Assembly: GCF_003046175.1 (NCBI RefSeq)
Contig: NZ_PZZM01000001.1
Span: 2,187,001 to 2,251,000 of the forward strand
Direction: 5' to 3'
From: Bosea sp. 124
GTDB taxonomy: Bacteria; Pseudomonadota; Alphaproteobacteria; Rhizobiales; Beijerinckiaceae
Length of the DNA: 64,000 nucleotides
Made by a program: the position numbers and the translations under genes. Position 1 is the first letter of the stretch. The number at the start of each line of letters is the position of its first letter. The notes under the pieces are model-generated. The model saw nothing but the letters and a program-made list of their open reading frames with translations. It had not been told where the DNA came from and made no database searches. Of this stretch, positions 51,890 through 59,987 are shown one piece after another.

Positions 51890-52783
51890 TCAGAGATCAA
51901 AGGCGGACCTGCCGACAACGTTATGCATATCTTCACAGAACTGGGTCAAAGGCCTGTAGAGGGCCGTGCCATTGATATTTACAGCGTATTGGCGGTTGCC
52001 ATCCGCATCGAGTTTTAAATTGAGTATATCCAGCGTTGTGTCAGGCATGTAGATCGCCGAAAAGCCCATACGCTTGTAAAGCTGCATGCGGCGCTTGGTC
52101 CAGAATTCGCTGGGAGTGTCGAAAAACCCAAACCCGATGCCTTCAATCGAATTTGCAGAATACAGAAGCCGCTCTTTGGCCTTCTCTGATTTTACAGAAA
52201 TAACGAGGTTAGTTGGCGCGCAGGGTATAAGAATATCGCCGAGCGCCTTCAGATCATTCATTTTGCCCTCATTGAGCAAAATGTGTCCTGGCATTCGCCA
52301 GACTGGCCAGTTCTTATTGTCCAGTTCCATGGCCGGTATCCCGGCAGACGTCAGGACTTCGCTGCAAAGCAACTCCATGATGGTACCGCCCATCCCTTGG
52401 AAATCGCGCGCGGGCGGGTAGGCCCAGCCGAGCGTTTTCGGATGCTGTACCTTGAATGCTTCGACAACGTTTGCATCCGTGATGCGGCCACCGACGGAAA
52501 GTTCGCACAGATGGACGATCGCATGGGCAGACGGCGCGAGGTCGACTTGATTGTACAGGCATGGGCAGGACCGCAGCAGGCGCCTTAAGGCCGCTGCATT
52601 GGTCGTTGGAGCACTTTGCAGGATGGCAGGCTTGGAAGGCGGCGCTCCGAACAGGCTGTTCAGACTGGAAAGGAGAGCTGACTTTTCGATTCCGGGACGC
52701 AGCTTTAGTTCTGGACGATCGAGGGTTTCGGCCCAGGATGAAACTGGCGAGCCCAACGGGCAATAGGGATGTAGGCAAAGCAT
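51890..52783 (-). CDS. Unknown protein with PD-(D/E)XK-like residues
   Basis: 297 residues. After a Pro-rich N-terminus, GWAYPPARDFQGMGGTIMEL (Glu139) and LGDILIPCAPTNLVISVKSE (Asp183, Lys198) give an E...D...(S)VK pattern spaced like a PD-(D/E)XK nuclease. RMQLYKRMGFSAIYMPDTTL and a C-terminal FCEDMHNVVGRSAFDL follow. It is convergent with herA, alone on the minus strand in the defence island, and less GC-rich than its neighbours. It could be a nuclease or restriction-like effector; no match is recognised. Confidence 0.65.
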   Translation of the reverse strand: MLCLHPYCPLGSPVSSWAETLDRPELKLRPGIEKSALLSSLNSLFGAPPSKPAILQSAPTTNAAALRRLLRSCPCLYNQVDLAPSAHAIVHLCELSVGGRITDANVVEAFKVQHPKTLGWAYPPARDFQGMGGTIMELLCSEVLTSAGIPAMELDNKNWPVWRMPGHILLNEGKMNDLKALGDILIPCAPTNLVISVKSEKAKERLLYSANSIEGIGFGFFDTPSEFWTKRRMQLYKRMGFSAIYMPDTTLDILNLKLDADGNRQYAVNINGTALYRPLTQFCEDMHNVVGRSAFDL

Positions 52784-52858
52784 CTGGCGTTCTCTAAGCG
52801 ACCCGCCAGAGTAGGAGCGAATTGATGAGGAATTTCCTGGAGTTGATGCCGGAGAGCT

Positions 52859-52945
52859 GATTTATGCATAAATCAATACTTTTGCATAAGCACCTCACCC
52901 TTGCCCTGCCCAAGGCTTGCGATATGCAAAAGATACTTGCATAAG
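52859..52945. promoter_or_regulatory. Probable res site upstream of the resolvase
   Basis: It contains a perfect 16-bp palindrome GATTTATGCATAAATC (52859-52874), then ATACTTTTGCATAAG, TATGCAAAAG (its inverse) and GATACTTGCATAAG. The repeated (T)TTGCATAAG units in both orientations just before the resolvase gene are typical of resolvase subsites. Confidence 0.7.
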
Positions 52946-52970
52946 TCAGGGGTCAGCGTAGGCTGTTTCC

Positions 52971-53561
52971 ATGCCGATATATGGATACGCCCGCGTCTCG
53001 ACAGACGGTCAGACCCTCGATGCCCAGCGGGCCGGTTTATTGGCAGCCGGTGCGGAGAAGGTGTTTCAAGAAACCGCCAGCGGCGTGAAGACCGACCGTA
53101 GGGAACTGGCCAGGGCGCTAAAGGTGCTGAACGCGGGTGACACCCTTTTGGTGACCCGCCTCGACCGTCTCGCGCGATCGACGCGCGATCTTCTCAACAT
53201 CCTGGACGGGGTCAGTAAGGCTGGCGCCGGATTCCGGTCCCTGGCCGATGCATGGGCCGACACCACCACCCCGCACGGCCGCCTGATGCTCACGGTCCTG
53301 GACGGGCTTGCCGAGTTCGAGCGCGAGCTGATCAAGGCCCATACCGGCGAGGGTCGCGCCCGTGCGGTGGCACGAGGCCAGCATATGGGCAGGCCAGGCG
53401 CGCTTACCCGCCACCAGCGTGATGAGGCGCTGCAAGCCCTTGAGTCAGGAACGGCCACACAAGCCGATCTGGCCAGACGATTCAACGTAAGCCAGGCAAC
53501 AATCTCCAGGCTGGCACGATCTCCTTCAACTTATGCTTTCCCGCTGCGAAACTCCGGATGA
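52971..53561 (+). CDS. Serine recombinase (resolvase/invertase)
   Basis: 196 residues. The catalytic Ser lies in IYGYARVSTDGQTLDAQ (Ser10). ETASGVKTDRRELARAL, DTLLVTRLDRLARSTRDL, GRLMLTVLDGLAEFERELI and GRARAVARGQHMGRPGAL follow, with a C-terminal HTH (ATQADLARRFNVSQATISRL). Size and motifs match Tn3-type resolvases. It probably resolves dimers or inverts a local segment using the repeats just upstream. The final TGA overlaps the next ATG. Confidence 0.92.
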   Translation: MPIYGYARVSTDGQTLDAQRAGLLAAGAEKVFQETASGVKTDRRELARALKVLNAGDTLLVTRLDRLARSTRDLLNILDGVSKAGAGFRSLADAWADTTTPHGRLMLTVLDGLAEFERELIKAHTGEGRARAVARGQHMGRPGALTRHQRDEALQALESGTATQADLARRFNVSQATISRLARSPSTYAFPLRNSG

Positions 53562-54739
53562 ACGAGAACAACCCGTATGGATTTCGCCGCAAATCCACAG
53601 GCCGTCATCGTATCAAGCAAATTGATGGTGTCATCATCGAGTGCAGCTCGCGCGTCGCCAAAAGCGGAAGTCAGGCCCACTGGTTCAAGATCGGCACCGA
53701 GGGCTACACACTTTTCGCCGAAGATGATCTTTCGCCGGTCGTGGTGGGTGATCGCGTTCAATTTGATTACGAGATCCGCCGATATCGGTCGGGATCGCGC
53801 CAGGAATATTATGCAGTTATCGCGGACACTTTGACGGTTCTGACACCCAGCCAGCTCGGATCGCCCGTCTCAGGCAGCGTTTACGTCCTGAGCAATCCGT
53901 CGATGCCAGACCTTCTGAAGGTTGGCTTCACGACAGGCGCCGTTTCGAAACGAGCGGCGGACCTCTCTGGCGTAACCGGTGTTCCGACCGGGTTCACGAT
54001 CGAGTGGGTCCAGCCAGTAACGGGAGATGCGCGAGCGGTTGAGCAGCGAGCCCACGCCCATTTGGCCGCGCACAGGACCGGCAAGGAGTTCTATCGAGTG
54101 CCCCTGCAGGTGGCGAAAAATGCTGTGATAAGCAGTTTTGCCGAGCTTTATCCGAATGAAGCCATGACCATGCATCAAGCCTTTTCGGAGCGTGCTGCGG
54201 CCGAGCTGGAACGGCGCGCCAAGCTGGTCGCGATCGCGGCGCGCAAGGCCGAACATCTTAGAATGGCTGACGAGCGGAAGACTTACGAGGCATCCCATAA
54301 AGGGCAATGGCGATTGCACGGCATTGTCGAGGTCGTTCTAAGGGATTTTGATCAGGAGCCAGAGCGCCGCCACCCGTCGTTGTGGACCAGATTGATAGGG
54401 GTCAAATTCGAGGACTATGCCGAGTTCAATATCGAGGCCAGACAACAGGCGGACGAAATCGTCTGGCATTTCGACGCCTTATGGCGCTCGCGCGAGAAGG
54501 GATATGGCGTAACATCCCAGTACGCCTCCCCCGATGAAGCGCAAACAGCCCTGCTGGAGAAAGTCGAACGTCTCTGCATAAGAAACTATAGAGCGACGAT
54601 TAAGGTGCCGAATAAATTGATTGTTAATCCGCCGGAGCTTCCATCGAACTATCGCAATCCTCGCGTAACACTTCAGATCCCATCCATTGATGAACTAATC
54701 TTCCGGCCGGAAGAGATTGCGCCTCGGCGCCGCAGGTAG
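53558..54739 (+). CDS. GIY-YIG (T5orf172) domain protein
   Basis: 393 residues. N-terminal CSD/OB-like beta domain (HWFKIGTEGYTLFAEDDLSP, VVVGDRVQFDYEIRR, about 25-90), then a T5orf172/GIY-YIG nuclease-like domain at about 105-190: GSVYVLSNPSMPDLLKVGFT, LSGVTGVPTGFTIEW, VEQRAHAHLAAHR, GKEFYRV. A helical linker (ERRAKLVAIAARKAEHLRMA) and an unknown C-terminal domain follow. Its ATG overlaps the resolvase stop, so both are made together. It may be a defence or element-encoded nuclease. Confidence 0.82.
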   Translation: MNENNPYGFRRKSTGRHRIKQIDGVIIECSSRVAKSGSQAHWFKIGTEGYTLFAEDDLSPVVVGDRVQFDYEIRRYRSGSRQEYYAVIADTLTVLTPSQLGSPVSGSVYVLSNPSMPDLLKVGFTTGAVSKRAADLSGVTGVPTGFTIEWVQPVTGDARAVEQRAHAHLAAHRTGKEFYRVPLQVAKNAVISSFAELYPNEAMTMHQAFSERAAAELERRAKLVAIAARKAEHLRMADERKTYEASHKGQWRLHGIVEVVLRDFDQEPERRHPSLWTRLIGVKFEDYAEFNIEARQQADEIVWHFDALWRSREKGYGVTSQYASPDEAQTALLEKVERLCIRNYRATIKVPNKLIVNPPELPSNYRNPRVTLQIPSIDELIFRPEEIAPRRRR

Positions 54740-55063
54740 ACGCAGCGCGCCGGGCTCAAATGGTCCGCGTTGCAGAGCAGAGCGCGCGTCGATTCTACTC
54801 GACACTAATTATGGTCTCTCTACGTTCTCAATTTGCGTCATGATAATCACCCCTCTCGGGGATGGGGTTGCGACATCATGCGGGCGTTATGGAAGGCTGG
54901 AATACGTATTGGCGCACCACCGGGTCCACTTGCTCCCCTTGCGGGAGATCACGGACGATCGAGGCACGAATTTGGTTTGCACTCGACCCGCTATCGCATT
55001 GAAACTAAACGCTTCGTTTTTTACCGGGTTTGCAAAATTTCCCAATGCAATCAATGAATCTCC
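54740..55063. other. Island end, no gene seen
   Basis: About 320 bp between the GIY-YIG gene and the tRNA fragment. No convincing gene. It lies at the island-chromosome junction. Confidence 0.5.
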
Positions 55064-55113
55064 TTAGACTACGAATCTGAGGGTCAGAGGTTCGAATCCT
55101 TTCGGGCGCGCCA
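55064..55113 (+). other. Orphan 3' half of tRNA-Arg(ACG): island attachment scar
   Basis: Bases 55064-55080 form an anticodon stem-loop with stems TTAGA and TCTGA and loop CTACGAA, anticodon ACG. The T arm (AGAGG-TTCGAAT-CCTTT) and acceptor 3' strand CGGGCGC-G plus encoded CCA follow. There is no D arm or 5' half upstream. A tRNA-directed island leaves just such a 3' piece at its far end while the intact tRNA sits at the other end. Confidence 0.85.
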
Positions 55114-55360
55114 TTTACCAAATCCATGACGATTCTGGACATTCGACGGACCGTCCTCGCCGGTCTGTGACGGGTGTGAGTGGCCCTGGCGAGCGTGTTT
55201 CGCCGCGTCCGATTACTCCAGAGACGCTCTGAACGCTTATAACAACGTCGCGTGACCCCGGCCGCATGCGGTCGAGCGGCAATGCTGTCGTTTCGGCGGC
55301 GCGCTGTCTTCTCTGCCGATGCCGAAAGGCGCTCTGGGCGCGGCCAGGCGGCGGATATCG

Positions 55361-56254
55361 CTACCGGCTGTCGCGATTGGTCAGGTGTTTGAGAAGCAGG
55401 CGCACGGGGGCGGGCAATGTCCGGCTGTCCTGGACGCAGATGTTCCATTGGCGCAGGGCCCAGGGTTCGTCGAGCGGCCGCGCCACGACATTGCCGCTGG
55501 CCAGATAGCGCGCGGCGCAGACTTCCGGCACCAGGCCGACGCCAAGCTGGGCCTCGACCATGCTGCAGACCGTCTCGAAGCCGTTGACCCTGACCGGCAT
55601 TTTCAGCGGGCGCGACAGTTCGGACGCGGCCCGCAGCACGAGCGAGTCGAGGTAGCTGCCCTTGCTGGGGCCGATGAGGTCATGACTGGCCAGAGCCTCG
55701 AAGCGGATTTCGGCATGTCTGGCGAGGGGGTGGCCGGCATGCATCAGAACGACCAGGCGGTCCGACGTGTAGGGGATGATCCGTAGGCCGGCGCGCGGGA
55801 CGACGCCGCCGAAGACGCCGATATCGGCGGAGTTCTCGGCAACGGCCTCGACGGCCTGCTGGCTGGTTCCTTCCTGCAGATCGATGCGAATGGCCGCATG
55901 CGTGGCGAGGAACTCCCGCAGGTCGGATGGCAGATGCTGGATGATGGTCGAGACGCTGGCGGAAATACGGACATGGCCGCTGACGCCGCTGGCATGATGG
56001 GCGAGCTCGATCTCCATCTGCTTCATGTCGCGCATCAGCACCCGGGAATGGTGCAGCAGCGAATGCGCGGCCGGCGTCAGCTCCAGACCCTTCGAGTTCC
56101 GGTAGAAGAGCGGTGTATTCAGGCGCACCTCGAGATCCGCGATGCGCTTGCTGACGGCCGATGCTGCGATGTGTTCGCGATCGCCGGCGCGCGCCATGCT
56201 TTGTTCTTCGCAGACGGCGACGAACAGTTCGAGTGACAGCAGATCAAATCGCAC
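55361..56254 (-). CDS. LysR-family transcriptional regulator
   Basis: 297 residues. The winged helix is HIAASAVSKRIADLEVRLNT and TPLFYRNSKGLELTPAAHSL; the effector-binding domain is HVRISASVSTIIQHLPSDLR to the end. Divergent from the amidohydrolase gene 440 bases away, it should control that gene and the transporter that follows, with the pathway substrate as inducer. Confidence 0.85.
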   Translation of the reverse strand: MRFDLLSLELFVAVCEEQSMARAGDREHIAASAVSKRIADLEVRLNTPLFYRNSKGLELTPAAHSLLHHSRVLMRDMKQMEIELAHHASGVSGHVRISASVSTIIQHLPSDLREFLATHAAIRIDLQEGTSQQAVEAVAENSADIGVFGGVVPRAGLRIIPYTSDRLVVLMHAGHPLARHAEIRFEALASHDLIGPSKGSYLDSLVLRAASELSRPLKMPVRVNGFETVCSMVEAQLGVGLVPEVCAARYLASGNVVARPLDEPWALRQWNICVQDSRTLPAPVRLLLKHLTNRDSR

Positions 56255-56694
56255 TTGGCCAACTCCGTATCCGACGGCCGCGTTTCAGGCGACGCGAGAG
56301 CCCCGCAGGCTGCATAGCCCGGACGGAACCATATCGCAGCCGGCGTTTCCATCGCGGTTCGCGATGTGCGCGTTCCGAAAGACGGCTTCTCCCCGGCGGG
56401 CGAATTGTGGACGGTATCGATATTCGCCCGGCGCCGCATTCAAAGCGAGTGCGTCTGTCTGGTCGAAGCATTTCGTCTTGCCTCCTGGCGGGGCGAAGGC
56501 GGGTCCGGTCCTTCAGGGCAACGCTGGTGGCGACAGCGATGACCGGCCGGGGCGCCAGGTGAAATTGTTCTTTCGTGACTCGGGATGTTCGACGCTTCGC
56601 GGTTTGCCCGTCATGTCGTGGCGAGCCCGGCCCATCGTCTGCGTTGGCGACCGCAGTTGCGTTTGACGGCCAATGGTGAAAAGGCGCGCGCCCC
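56255..56694. other. Divergent promoter region, no gene seen
   Basis: 440 bp between the LysR gene and the amidohydrolase gene. It should hold both promoters and LysR sites, but I could not pick a clear operator. Spurious ORFs here have poor composition. Confidence 0.4.
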
Positions 56695-57936
56695 ATGCAG
56701 TCCTATATTTTTGAGAACGCTCGCATTCTCGACGGTTCCGTCGAGGACGGGGTTCACGACCAGTTCGTACGGGTTTCCGGGAACCTGATCGAGGAGGTCT
56801 CCGACAAGCCCATCAAGGATACGAATGCCCGCCGCATCGACCTGCGCGGCAAGACTTTGATGCCCGGCCTGATCGACTGCCATGTGCATCTCAACTGCGG
56901 GGGCCTGCACGAGCCGGACCAGAACGCAGAGCTGCCGAACGAGACGGTCCTCTACCATTCCGTCCGTCTCATGAAGGAGATGCTCAACCGCGGCTTCACC
57001 ACCGTGCGCGATCTCGGCGGGGCGACATTCGCGCAGGTTCAGGCCGTCGAGCAGGGGCTGGTACAGGGGCCGCGCCTGGTCATCTGCGGCAAGGCCATGG
57101 TGCAGACCGGCGGGCACTCCGATTACCGCACGCGCCACGACACGGATAGCGGCAAGCGCCATCTGCGCCAGCTCGGTGCGGTCGGGCGCATCGTCGACGG
57201 CGTCGACGACTGCCGCAAGGCCGCCCGCGACGAAGTGCGCAAGGGCGCTCAGTTCATCAAGGTGATGGCCAATGGCGGCGCGGCATCGTCGCATTTTCCA
57301 CGGCCCTATCTCGGCTTTTCGATGGAAGAGCTGCGCGTCTTCCAGGACGAGGCCGACAAGGCCAAGATGTATTGCTCCGTGCACACGCATACCGACGAGG
57401 CGGTGGCCCGGGCGCTCGAGCTCGGCATCCACTCGATCGAGCACGCCACGCTGATCACGCCGGAAACCGCGGAGACGGCGGCGCGGCAAGGCGCGATCGT
57501 CTGCCCGACGATCTCCGCCTATGAGGCCCAGATTCGCGAGGGTGCGCGACTCGGCCTCGATCCGGGCTTTGTCGAGCGGCTGAAGTGGGTGCGTGCCCGC
57601 GGCCCGGAATCGCTTGAGATCATGCGCGCCGCCGGCGTCAAGCTGGCCTATGGCACCGACGTGCTGGGCTCGATGTACAGCTACCAGTCCGAGGAGTTCA
57701 TGATCCGCAACGAGGTCATCCCGGCGCTGGAGGTGATCAAATCGGCGACGCTGAACGCTGCCGAGCTGGTCCGGATGCCGGGCAAGGTCGGCACGGTCGC
57801 GCCCGGGGCCTTCGCCGATCTCCTGGTGCTGGAGAAGGATCCGCTGAAGGACATCTCCGTGCTGGCCCATCAGGGCCGCTACATGTCGATGATCGTCAAG
57901 AACGGCGAGCTGATCAAGGACGAACTGGCCGCCTGA
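56695..57936 (+). CDS. Amidohydrolase family protein (prolidase/imidazolonepropionase-like)
   Basis: 413 residues. Metal ligands are GLIDCHVHLNCGG (HxH near residue 63), a candidate Lys in KGAQFIKVMANGG, YCSVHTHTDEAV, GIHSIEHATLI and the Asp in LAYGTDVLG. A C-terminal beta sandwich follows (GTVAPGAFADLLVLEKDP). It hydrolyses an amide or cyclic amide bond. The substrate is unknown and is presumably brought in by the ABC transporter downstream. No signal peptide, so cytoplasmic. Confidence 0.9.
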   Translation: MQSYIFENARILDGSVEDGVHDQFVRVSGNLIEEVSDKPIKDTNARRIDLRGKTLMPGLIDCHVHLNCGGLHEPDQNAELPNETVLYHSVRLMKEMLNRGFTTVRDLGGATFAQVQAVEQGLVQGPRLVICGKAMVQTGGHSDYRTRHDTDSGKRHLRQLGAVGRIVDGVDDCRKAARDEVRKGAQFIKVMANGGAASSHFPRPYLGFSMEELRVFQDEADKAKMYCSVHTHTDEAVARALELGIHSIEHATLITPETAETAARQGAIVCPTISAYEAQIREGARLGLDPGFVERLKWVRARGPESLEIMRAAGVKLAYGTDVLGSMYSYQSEEFMIRNEVIPALEVIKSATLNAAELVRMPGKVGTVAPGAFADLLVLEKDPLKDISVLAHQGRYMSMIVKNGELIKDELAA

Positions 57937-58060
57937 TCTGAGGGCCGGGGCTGCGCCCATAACTCAGGCACCGCCCCCGTGCTGCGAGCCGTGCCGCCAG
58001 CCTTGCCTGTGGTGTCGGGCCGCATCGTGGAACGCGATGACAGCGTTCCAAGAAAATTCT

Positions 58061-58088
58061 TCATATGGGCGCCGAGGCGCCCATATGA
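58061..58088. promoter_or_regulatory. 13-bp inverted repeat upstream of the ABC operon
   Basis: TCATATGGGCGCC (58061-58073), two bases GA, GGCGCCCATATGA (58076-58088), a perfect palindrome-like element 48 bases before the permease start. It could be a regulator operator for the ABC operon or a terminator-like stem after the amidohydrolase gene, but it has no T-tract. Confidence 0.6.
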
Positions 58089-58135
58089 TGTCAATAATAA
58101 AGAAAATCTAAAGATTCATCCGCCGGGAGGGCGCA

Positions 58136-59077
58136 TTGGATAGTTCTATTGCCTCGCCTTTGCGCGGAAATGAAGTCGTTCGCACGCGCAGGCGAAAGCG
58201 TTTCGACCTGTTCCCGTATATCCTCCTGCTTCCCATCATCCTTCTGCTTGGCGCCGTCATCGTCTACCCGCTGATCCAGGCGGTGTCGCTGTCGCTGACC
58301 AACGCCTCGCTGCTCAATGTCAGCCGGGCGCGCTTCGTCGGGCTGCAGAACTTCTACAATCTCTTCAACGACCGGATCTTCCTCGAGGGTGCGTGGCGGA
58401 CGGTGCGCTGGGTGGGCGCCGTCGTGATCGGCGAAGTCCTGATCGCGCTGCCGATGGCACTGCTGCTCAACCGCCGCTTCGTCGGTCGCACCTTCGTCCG
58501 CGTCGCGATGATGCTGCCCTACATCACGCCGCCGGCGGTGGTGGCCCTGCTGTTCCTCTACATCGTCGACGGCAATTTCGGCATCTTCAACGAAATCCTC
58601 GTCAAGCTCGGCATCCAGTCCGCCTATACGCCCTGGATGAGCAGCCCGACCGCCAGCTTCTGGGTCGTGGTCTCGGCCATGATCTGGTACGGCACGCCGC
58701 TGATGGTCCTGATCCTGCTGGCGGCGCTGCAGACGATTCCGGCAGATCTCTACGAGGCGGCCGACGTCGACGGCATCGGCAGCTTCGCGCAGTTCTGGCA
58801 CATCACGCTGCCGCATATCCTGCCGAGCCTGGCCTTCATCGCGCTGCTGCGCACGATCTTCATGTCAAACCATATCGACATGATCTTCGTCATGACGACC
58901 GGCGGGCCGGGCTTCGCGAACTATACGGAGGCCGTCTACAGCTTCCACCTCACCAACGAGTTCCGCATCGGCTACGCCTCCGCCGTCGCGGTGATGCTCT
59001 CTCTCGTGCTGATGGTCGGCGCGGCGCTCTATGTCCGCTACCTCGCACGCAACGTCCTGAAGCAGTCCGAGCCATGA
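58136..59077 (+). CDS. ABC transporter permease (MalF/UgpA-type)
   Basis: 313 residues from a TTG at 58136 with GGGAGGGCG upstream. Six hydrophobic helices, starting PYILLLPIILLLGAVIVYPL. The conserved EAA loop is DLYEAADVDGIGSFAQFWHITLP. First permease of a carbohydrate-type (CUT1) importer. Its stop overlaps the next gene's start by 4 bases. Confidence 0.9.
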   Translation: MDSSIASPLRGNEVVRTRRRKRFDLFPYILLLPIILLLGAVIVYPLIQAVSLSLTNASLLNVSRARFVGLQNFYNLFNDRIFLEGAWRTVRWVGAVVIGEVLIALPMALLLNRRFVGRTFVRVAMMLPYITPPAVVALLFLYIVDGNFGIFNEILVKLGIQSAYTPWMSSPTASFWVVVSAMIWYGTPLMVLILLAALQTIPADLYEAADVDGIGSFAQFWHITLPHILPSLAFIALLRTIFMSNHIDMIFVMTTGGPGFANYTEAVYSFHLTNEFRIGYASAVAVMLSLVLMVGAALYVRYLARNVLKQSEP

Positions 59078-59940
59078 GCATGTCGAAGACACGCCGCAAC
59101 CGGGCGAGCAACCTGTGGACCCTCATCGGCGCCGCCGCGATCCTGGTCTATTCGCTGGGACCGTTCATCTGGCTGTTCATCGCCTCGATCACGCCGGAGC
59201 TGAAGGCCGACTTCTTGCGGCCCCAGACCTATGACCGGCAGATCACCTACTTCCCGAGCAACCCGACGATCCAGAATTATTTCGACCTGTTCCAGAACGT
59301 GCCTTTCGCGACCTATCTGCGAAATTCCACGATCATCTCGACCGGGAATATGCTCCTCTCGCTGACGGTGGCCTGCCTCGGCGCCTATGCCTTCGTGCGC
59401 TTCCGCTTTGCCGGCCGCAATTCTCTGCTGGTGAGCATGCTGGTGGCGTACACCATTCCGAGCGTCGTGCTGCTCGTGCCGCTGCTGGTGATCTTCCGGA
59501 GCTATGGGCTGAACAACACGCATCTGGGCATGATCCTGGCCGAATCGACCGCCTCGGCGCCCTTCGTCCTGCTGCTGATGATCAACTATTTCTCGACGCT
59601 GCCGCGAGAGATCGAGGAGGCGGCTCAGGTCGATGGCTGCGGCCGGCTGAAGATCCTGTGGCGCATCGTCCTGCCGCTGTCGCTGCCGGGCCTCGTCGCC
59701 GGAGGGCTGCTCGCCTTCATCATGAGCTGGAACAACTTCCTGTTCGCCTTCCTGCTGACTTCGACCAGCGAGGTGAAGACCTTGCCGATCCTGATGCGGC
59801 AGTTCGCGCAGGGCGAGCCGAATGTCTGGGGCGTCAGCGCGGCGGGCGCGATGCTCAGCGCCCTGCCGGTGGCGATCATCTTCGTGGTGTTCCAGCGCAT
59901 GCTGATGAACGGGCTCGCGGCAGGCGCGGTCAAAGGCTGA
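59074..59940 (+). CDS. ABC transporter permease (MalG/UgpE-type)
   Basis: 288 residues from the ATG at 59074. Six helices (LWTLIGAAAILVYSLGPFIW first). The EAA loop is EIEEAAQVDGCGRLKILWRI. Second permease of the importer. It is followed 48 bases later by the binding-protein gene. Confidence 0.9.
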   Translation: MSMSKTRRNRASNLWTLIGAAAILVYSLGPFIWLFIASITPELKADFLRPQTYDRQITYFPSNPTIQNYFDLFQNVPFATYLRNSTIISTGNMLLSLTVACLGAYAFVRFRFAGRNSLLVSMLVAYTIPSVVLLVPLLVIFRSYGLNNTHLGMILAESTASAPFVLLLMINYFSTLPREIEEAAQVDGCGRLKILWRIVLPLSLPGLVAGGLLAFIMSWNNFLFAFLLTSTSEVKTLPILMRQFAQGEPNVWGVSAAGAMLSALPVAIIFVVFQRMLMNGLAAGAVKG

Positions 59941-59987
59941 CTTAGCCGGCTGTGATGACTTCAAAAAATAAAACGAGGGAGAGGAGC

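Larger units (their letters stand above)
1..55113. mobile_element. Probable integrated genomic island, left end outside window
   Basis: The right boundary is an orphan 3' half of tRNA-Arg(ACG) ending in CCA at 55113. The left boundary is not seen, but a tyrosine integrase runs off the left edge pointing outwards. Between them lie relaxase, MobC, RepA-like, ParA-like, resolvase, restriction-modification, SIR2-HerA, metal efflux and SOS mutagenesis genes, which is typical island cargo. DNA right of 55113 reads as ordinary catabolic chromosome. The extent is inferred. More than one element could be nested here, because the mobilisation/replication module at 36-45 kb could stand on its own. Confidence 0.55.
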
